In this document: in pieces, positions 57,630 through 64,000 of the stretch
Layout: every line of letters starts with the position of its first letter
Numbering within the stretch: position 1 is the first letter of the stretch
Origin: Austropuccinia psidii
Lineage: Eukaryota; Basidiomycota; Pucciniomycetes; Pucciniales; Sphaerophragmiaceae
NCBI GenBank assembly: GCA_023105745.1
Contig: JALGQZ010000009.1
Span: 46,839,967-46,903,966 of the forward strand
Reading direction: 5' to 3'
Length of the DNA: 64,000 nucleotides
Notes under the pieces: generated by a model
Databases searched by the model: none
What the model was told of the DNA's origin: nothing
Seen by the model: the letters and a program-made list of their open reading frames with translations, nothing else
Translations under genes and position numbers: made by a program

Positions 57630-60600
57630 CATCAGCAAAATGGCTACATCTGAAAGAAGGTGTTGCATTTGGAAATTAGCTTGAAACCTTCCTAGAATGA
57701 GCTGGAACCCTTTCTTTGAACTAGGTTAGACCCAGGATTTCGATGGTTTTTAGTATTTCAAGTTCTTCCAAGCCACTGGAATATTACAGAATTTCCAATA
57801 TTTTATTCCTTTTTTCAATTTATTGAAGTAAGTAGATAATATATTGTATGAAAATCATTTCTATTTATCTTTTAATCATCAAATCAAAATATTTCACAAT
57901 GAAAATTCAATCTCAATATTTATTTTGCATTTAGAAAAACACTATTGAATATGAGAAATGCCTTCATCTGTATTTATTTATGACTTATTATCACTTTTAA
58001 GCAATATTAATTCTTATTTCTTGTTCATGACTGGCTCACCAACATCAAAATAAGCTATTTCAAACCAAATTCCTTTCTGAAGAAAATGTATTGATGAGAA
58101 TTTTTGTTTCTTATATTTTTAAATTTCTCAAACCTTGGAAAAAATGATAAAGTATATTATATTCTTTTTGGATACAATTGTTTCTCCAAATATACCAAAA
58201 ACCTGCATATATTTCTTTGTTTATTTATTAAAATTTCTAGAAATTAAGTATTATTCTTATTTTTTTATTTTTTTATTTTTTTATTTTCTGTTTTATTTTG
58301 ATCATTAATGAGTCTTATGAATTTCTACCATTTTCACCAAAATTCATCTTTTTGAGAAAGATATTCCTTCACTTTGGCTTGTTTGGGGTGTTATTTATTA
58401 GCTCAAAAGAGAAGTAGTGGGCTCTAGGCAATAAAGCCCCTGCTAGTGGATGGAATCAGTAATTTTGTACAAAAATTATAGTAAATTACCCAAAATGTCA
58501 GCTACTGTAAATTTGTCCACAAGCATTGATAATATTACATAAGCATAAATTAATGTTCCTGTACTGTAATAAACTAGACATACGTAAAGCAAATTACAGT
58601 AGAAGGCCTTGTAAAGGCCTACTACTGTAATTTTGATTGAAAAACAAAATCAAATAAAATCAAAAACTACTCAAAAATATAAAAGAGAGAGTCTGTAAAG
58701 CTCAAGGAAAACACAAAAAAAGCCAAATTACATCAAAAACTCAAAATAAAAAATCAACATAAGATATGGATAAAAAAACTCAAACAAATGTAATAAGAAT
58801 ATAAAAGAACTTTTTTAGAGTAGCAGAAAGGCAGATTTTTCTAATGCTTTCCTCCAAAAATTATAAAACGAGCTTTATTTAAATAATGATAGTAAATTCA
58901 ATGAACCTGTGATATATTTTCTTATACTTCTTTTCTATCATTTTCCATGAATTATTTGTGAAAATATCACTTTTTAAGACAGTTTTTGATTTTTGTGGCT
59001 GTTTTCTTTCTTAACAAGAAAATTCAATATTATTTCTGTTTAAAAAATTCAGAAAGAAAAATAGGAGTATATAATGAATTAAATATAATTCCAATAATAT
59101 TAATCATAAATTAAAATGTTTTTTGATTTTAATAAATTAGGATCAGTTCACTTAATCTCTGAGAGCTCTCTTCCCATAAATAATAGTATTATGTCAAAGA
59201 AATATCAAAAACATTGATTTAACTTCAATCCTGTTCAAATATTTTTAAGATTCAGATTAATTATATCTTTCTAATTTTGTAAGGCTCAACAGAATTTCAT
59301 TTGATTTTCAAAGATAGATATTTTCAAATTTGTATCACAGTCTCATTGATAAAAGCATATAATTCATGATTAATATGAATAATAAATCCATTTTTTCATG
59401 GATTCAAGAATTTCCAAAAATACACTTTCAACTTATTCTAATTGAAATATAATATTAACAGTGTCAATTAATTGATAAATGTTTTTATAATTACAATTGA
59501 ATAATTGAAATATGATTCAGACCATGTTTTGATTAAGAGTGGATATTTCTCTGAAGTGATATCTGTTTCACTTGAATCTTACCTCCAAAAATTGTATAAA
59601 TTACTAATGTGGCCCCTCTTTATTTGATTTTGGTTTGACTAATGCTTTTAGCATTTCATTGACCTTAAATAACCAATAAAAACAATAAATATTCCTGTAT
59701 TATCTTTTGAAGACACTTGAAAGAGCTTCATATATTATTTTCTTAACTGAAATTTACAAACAGCTTCTTATTCTTAATATATCCTTATTTTAGTCTTTAT
59801 AGCTTTATAAAAGTATCCCCAACATCAAAAACCTACCAAAAGCTTCATAGATATGCTTTGAGAAATAAATTTTTTAAAAGAACCAGTTTTCACCAGTTGT
59901 TTTGACTTCCTATAATATAGAAGTCCCATTATGTCAAAATAGCCAATTTTATTGTTTATTTTCTTCAAAAATATAAAGTTTTGAATTACTTTGAATGGCT
60001 TTTGGAACTTTTTATTACCTTGAATTACATAATTTATATGATTCTATAAAGGTGCACCCCATACATTTGAGTAAAAATATCATAGAGAAATTGGAAAATC
60101 ATTTTTGAATTTGCTTTTATAATGTTATTTTATTATTGTGTAGTATTCAAAAAGTGAAAAAAAATCCATTTTTGGATAATTAAATCTATAAACCCACCAA
60201 TTTCATATATAATCTTGAGTTTTGCAGTGCATGAATATCTCTCCATACATCCTAATCACTACAATATAGGATCAACATCAAGGAATTGAATTTAAAATGT
60301 AGATAACAGATAAAATATAGCCAAATTGATCAAAAAATACAATGCACAGAAAGCTATGTTAATAAAGTACTTTGAAGTTACCAAATGATTTATCAAATTG
60401 ATATTCAGTAATATTGATACATGAAAATTGAATTTAATCAAATTTCACACAAATAATTGCATTATTTAAGCTTTATTTCATTTCTTTATATAGAAAATAC
60501 CTTAATACCCATTGAAGAAAAACCCAAATTATCTTAGTTTTTCACATATTAATGTAATTTACTGGATAAAGATGGTTGTATAAGAATTGAGAATTACTCC

Positions 60601-61579
60601 AGAAAAATATAAAAAGTGAAGCTCAGTTGGTATAAATAAAAAATAAATCAATCCTCCAAAAAATTGAAGAAGTGCATGTTTTTGATTTTTATGAAGTTTG
60701 AAAATTCTTTCATTAACAATGCTCTTTTATATGAGGATTGGGATATTTGTTAGTTCACACCATGAAGTTCTATAATAAAAAGGTAGCCAAGTTTATACCT
60801 AAAGCCAAATATTACAATTTAAGTCTTTATATTATCTATTTATAATTGTGAACCCCTCCTCTTAAGAATTTGATGAGTTTAGATAGCGGGTAGGTTCTTT
60901 AAATATATAGTACATTTTTGTGGGGCCTTCCTTGAAATGACTTTGTCCCATAAATTGTGACATCTTGTTTCAATTTTTATTAAAACCTTACTATAAGCAG
61001 AGGGAAAAGAAAAGATATTATGTCTCAAAAATTACATCTTCTAATTGAGAGTAAACGTTTCAATGGTAGGGTATATTCTTGATAATATCTATATGTGAAA
61101 GTAGTCCCAAACTCTGAAAGAAATTTTATGATTTAAGGGATATTACTTTGAAACTTAAAGGGCTTAAATTGAAGTATTATTAATATATGGGCTCCCATAA
61201 GTGGTCTTGAAAGGGAACTGCTATTGACACTGATATATAAATGTAAAAATGTATAAGAAAGACAACAAAGGCTAAATTTTTTGTGATTGAAATGATACAA
61301 AGTGATAATAAAGATTCAAAAAAAGGGGTACTTGAAATAATTTTGTGAATTATGTTTTGTTGAATTACTGAGCTCTGAAAATCCCTACCAAGCACTTTTA
61401 TTGAGCCAACTAAGTTGATACTTTGTGGCTTACATATGTGGCTTTAATTTCTTCCACAAATTCTATTTCCAAATTTCATTTCTGTTTTATCACCAACTTG
61501 AATCCAATCTATCTCCCATATCAAATTACAAATGAAACACCTGCTGTCAGGTGTAGTCAATTTTCTCATGGTGAAATTT
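57630..61579. mobile_element. Unidentified ~3.95-kb insertion splitting a family B LTR
   Basis: The family B LTR breaks at ACAAAG (57629) and resumes with ATATTATGTTATTTTTTGATTC at about 61580, so everything between was inserted. It is AT-rich with no long frame. No terminal repeats or target duplication were found. A short hairpin (TTACAGTAG...CTACTGTAA, about 58592-58629) and T/A-rich simple repeats near 58260 are inside. It may be one old element or several. Confidence 0.5.
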
Positions 61580-62364
61580 ATAGATATTATGTTATTTTTT
61601 GATTCTACACCAAAAATATGCAAGGGTAGACCCATAGGGTGTTATACCCAAAAATGGTTATTTCCGGTTTGATTGGAAGGCTTAAGAGTCTCAAAGTAAA
61701 ATTATTAATCTTTACAATTTTTATTAAATTTTTTGAATTGGTAATTTTAAGCTTAATTTTGCAGTTGCAAAAGTTTTACACAAAATTACAAAAATTCAGT
61801 AAAAATTGAGATGTTGTGTATATTTACTTAATTGGCTAAGAATTTTCTGTACAGGCTTGTTATTCTGTGTGAACTAAATTTTATTTTTTTTAAATCCATT
61901 TTATGGCTTTAAATAAATAAAAGGGAAAAATTCACACAAAAAGGTGGGACAAAGGGAAAATGGCAAAAAGAGCCAGTTTACCTAACTTCTGGAATCTGAA
62001 AGAAACCAAATGAGGCTTTTTTGTCTTTGGTGAAGAAATTTGAACTTTATTTAAGCTTTATAATTATAATTTAATAGAACACTGAAGTTTAAGCTTGTTT
62101 ATTACTATTTCCAACAGGAATTACAAGCTACCAAAGGATAAGTTCCTATATGCAGGCTTGTAATCAAGGCTTTAAGAACTGCCAAAGACTAATTAAGTTT
62201 GCATAAACTTAAATAAACTTAAAATAAAATTTTAAATCATTTCAACCTCATAAAAAGTTAAGCTTTAGTGTGTATTCCTATATTTACATGGAAAAATGGC
62301 AATAACCTCAAAAATTCATAGGAAATCTAATTCTGAATAGATTTACCTGGAAGTCTTACATAGC
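61580..62364 (+). repeat. Continuation of the broken family B LTR
   Basis: It keeps family B blocks in order: GATTCTACACCAAAAATA, CCCATAGGGTGTTATACCC, AAAGGTGGGACAAAGG and a diverged version of the GGGTACCCAAC block. It is cut at 62364 by the family D LTR. Confidence 0.8.
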
Positions 62365-63109
62365 TGTCACAGGGGCTCTTTGAAGTGAAGAGGGCCTGGC
62401 ACTCACTTATGGAGGGCTCAAAGATATGGTAAGAAAGGATACACTTAAGAGTGTTAAAGATGAATTACTAAAAGAATGAATATAAGAAAGCAGCAACAAA
62501 AGAATAAGAATAAAAGAATAGAAGAGCCAACCACAAACAAGTCCAAGTCCACTGTTTTAACCTGTCAGAATGGAAAGAGAAGGGTTAATAAGGATATGGC
62601 CACCCAACTCATACTGTACAGGCAAAGAGAGAAATGCAAAGACTAACTTAATATTAAATAAATATAATACCCAAAATAAGGATAAGAATATTCATAAAAT
62701 AATAAATAAACTAAATTAATTAACTGGGCAAAAGTCCCCAGGGGGAGAAAGAGGGGCTGGTATATGTGAGAAACACCAGCCCTGATCCAGAGGAAGAATT
62801 TTTATGAGAGGATTGAATTATTGAATTGAGTCTGGCCAATACAGGTCCTGTACAGCTGTACAGAAACTGTACAAGAGGTGTGGTGTATTTGAGTGATCAT
62901 ACAGTTTTATACTGGTGTATTGAAACTGTATTGGGTGAATCAAACCTGTACAGGTATTGACAGGCTGTATTGATGTACCAAGCTGTATGCATGTTCCAGA
63001 ATGAAGATTGCTGAAACTGAATGCTGATGCAGATACTGGATCTGCTGATTTGAGGTGTTTGAGTGGGTGTATTGATGAATACCCTTACCCCTGGTGAGTG
63101 GTTGTTACA
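62365..63109 (-). repeat. 3' LTR of a minus-strand family D element
   Basis: On the minus strand it starts TGTAACAACC (63109) and ends CCCCTGTGACA (62365), 745 bp, closely matching the solo LTR at 14349-15110. It is preceded, in minus sense, by the purine-rich AAGAGGGGGATAC. The expected flank is ATAGC (62360-62364); the other end is outside the window. Confidence 0.85.
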
Positions 63110-64000
63110 GTATCCCCCTCTTGAAACTGGTGGGCTCCTGAACACCATAGTACCCTGCCACTGTTGAGTGGCATCTCAATATCCCCACATTTTTTTCAAA
63201 AAATTTCTTTTTAATTTTCTTTTCCTCTTGACCATTATCCTGAAAATCCTTCTTCAATTCTTCTCTGTCAAATTAAATTGATTCCCCCCTTCTTTCAAGT
63301 TTTGAGTAAGTATTCCACTTCGAAATATGCTTTTTCTTTCTTCTGATTCAGTCAATCTTGCCCTTGGGATATATCCCAAAATGTTGGCCACTGAGCTCTT
63401 GTGCTCAAAAAATGATGCCCAATGAGTATATGAAGTGTAATCATTGGGCAAGGCTTAATCCAAATAAAATATTGAAAAATTTCCTCCAAGGGGTCTTGTC
63501 CCCATTGTCAATGGAAATGCCCTCAAACAGCCCTCCAAAATGTTTTTTTGGGCTGTGGCCTCTTCCCTGAGGAATCTTGATTTTTATGGCCTTTTGGGCC
63601 TTTTTGGGATTTTGGTGATTTTTGATGATTTTATGATCTATGGCCATTTTTGGCCATTTTGGGTCTTTGGGGTCCTACAGTCTGTGGGCCGTACGCCGTG
63701 GGGGCTATTGGAGGCCCCCTGGGCCCAATTTTGCTGGGGACCCAGGGCGACCAAGGGGCCCAGAATTGGCCCAAACCCAAACTTCACCATATGTGGCCTG
63801 GACCCATTGATAGGGTCCAGGACCATCAAAATCCTGGCCTCCCCAAAGTTGCAGGGGAGGCCCTGGGTGATGAGTTCAGCCCCAAAGGGGTATGAACATT
63901 CACCTTAGAGGCTTTGAGGGGGGCATAATTGAGTTATGGCCCTCATTTCCTTGAGGTCAAAAAAAAAGCTTGTTGATATGGAGTGGATTGATTCTGACCT
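63110..64000 (-). mobile_element. Internal 3' region of the family D element (partial)
   Basis: The minus strand holds short protein-like frames: 63829-63638 (VKFGFGPILGPLVALGPQQN), 63647-63441 (KHFGGLFEGISIDNGDKTPW) and 63451-63254 (ARLTESEERKSIFRSGILTQ, NLKEGGNQFNLTEKN). They overlap end to end and may be one gene with frameshifts. I do not recognise a domain. The stretch at about 63655-63870 is strikingly rich in G and C compared with the rest of the window. A purine-rich tract leads into the LTR. The element continues beyond the window. Confidence 0.5.

Noticed and set aside
58255..58300. Short T/A-rich tandem repeat as a possible array
   Set aside because: Simple-sequence run (repeats of ATTTTTTT) without spacers; not a CRISPR or functional array.
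1..64000. rRNA or tRNA genes
   Set aside because: No rRNA stretch was recognised and no cloverleaf with a convincing B box was noticed by eye; a covariance-model search would be needed to exclude a tRNA.

Overview
The window looks like part of a large, AT-rich, repeat-choked genome of a rust fungus (Pucciniales). The evidence is short spliceosomal introns (about 55-130 bp), a fungal zuotin gene, deeply nested Ty3/gypsy chromoviruses with long LTRs, and PIF/Harbinger elements. The gypsy polyproteins resemble families I associate with Austropuccinia psidii (myrtle rust). That is recall plus inference, not a database result. Only one clear host gene is visible: zuotin (51766-53525, five exons). 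It is CpG-containing and intact, unlike nearly everything around it.

Layout. 1-4426: 5' end of a minus-strand gypsy element (family A), whose LTR is split by a solo LTR (740-2660, TSD AAATG). 4427-7409: 3' end of a decayed plus-strand gypsy (family C) with its LTR. 7410-13930: decayed remnants, including a wrecked Harbinger transposase and its Myb/SANT-like partner. 13933-17155: a block of family D LTR sequences between two 356-bp direct repeats. 18702-50394: one solo family C LTR (TSD GGCAC) blown apart by nested insertions: a young complete family B gypsy element (19643-30633, TSD CTCAC) and an old minus-strand family B element (31228-49972). The old element's 3' LTR was hit again by a solo family A LTR (31913-33699, TSD AAAAT) and by a 6.0-kb Harbinger transposon (34229-40262). 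50400-56100: gene island with zuotin and a Harbinger-type MITE. 57492-64000: a broken family B LTR, an unidentified insertion, and the 3' end of a minus-strand family D element.

Two systems stand out. (1) The family B retrotransposon encodes a second protein on a different reading frame of gag, reached only by splicing. A short acidic exon joins across a 62-nt intron that contains the gag start codon. A second 66-nt intron follows, and then a W/Y-rich frame that ends inside gag. Both family B copies show this design, and family A shows its first part. In one shared exon, eight of nine differences between the two B copies are synonymous in the predicted frame. In the overlap, the second frame is better conserved (about 82%) than gag (about 62%). 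(2) The Harbinger element carries, besides its DDE transposase and Myb/SANT partner, a TET/JBP-like 2-oxoglutarate/Fe(II) dioxygenase gene, a plausible 5-methylcytosine oxidase in a genome whose repeats look depleted in CpG.

Most transposon genes here are broken. Exact breaks are listed with each entry.
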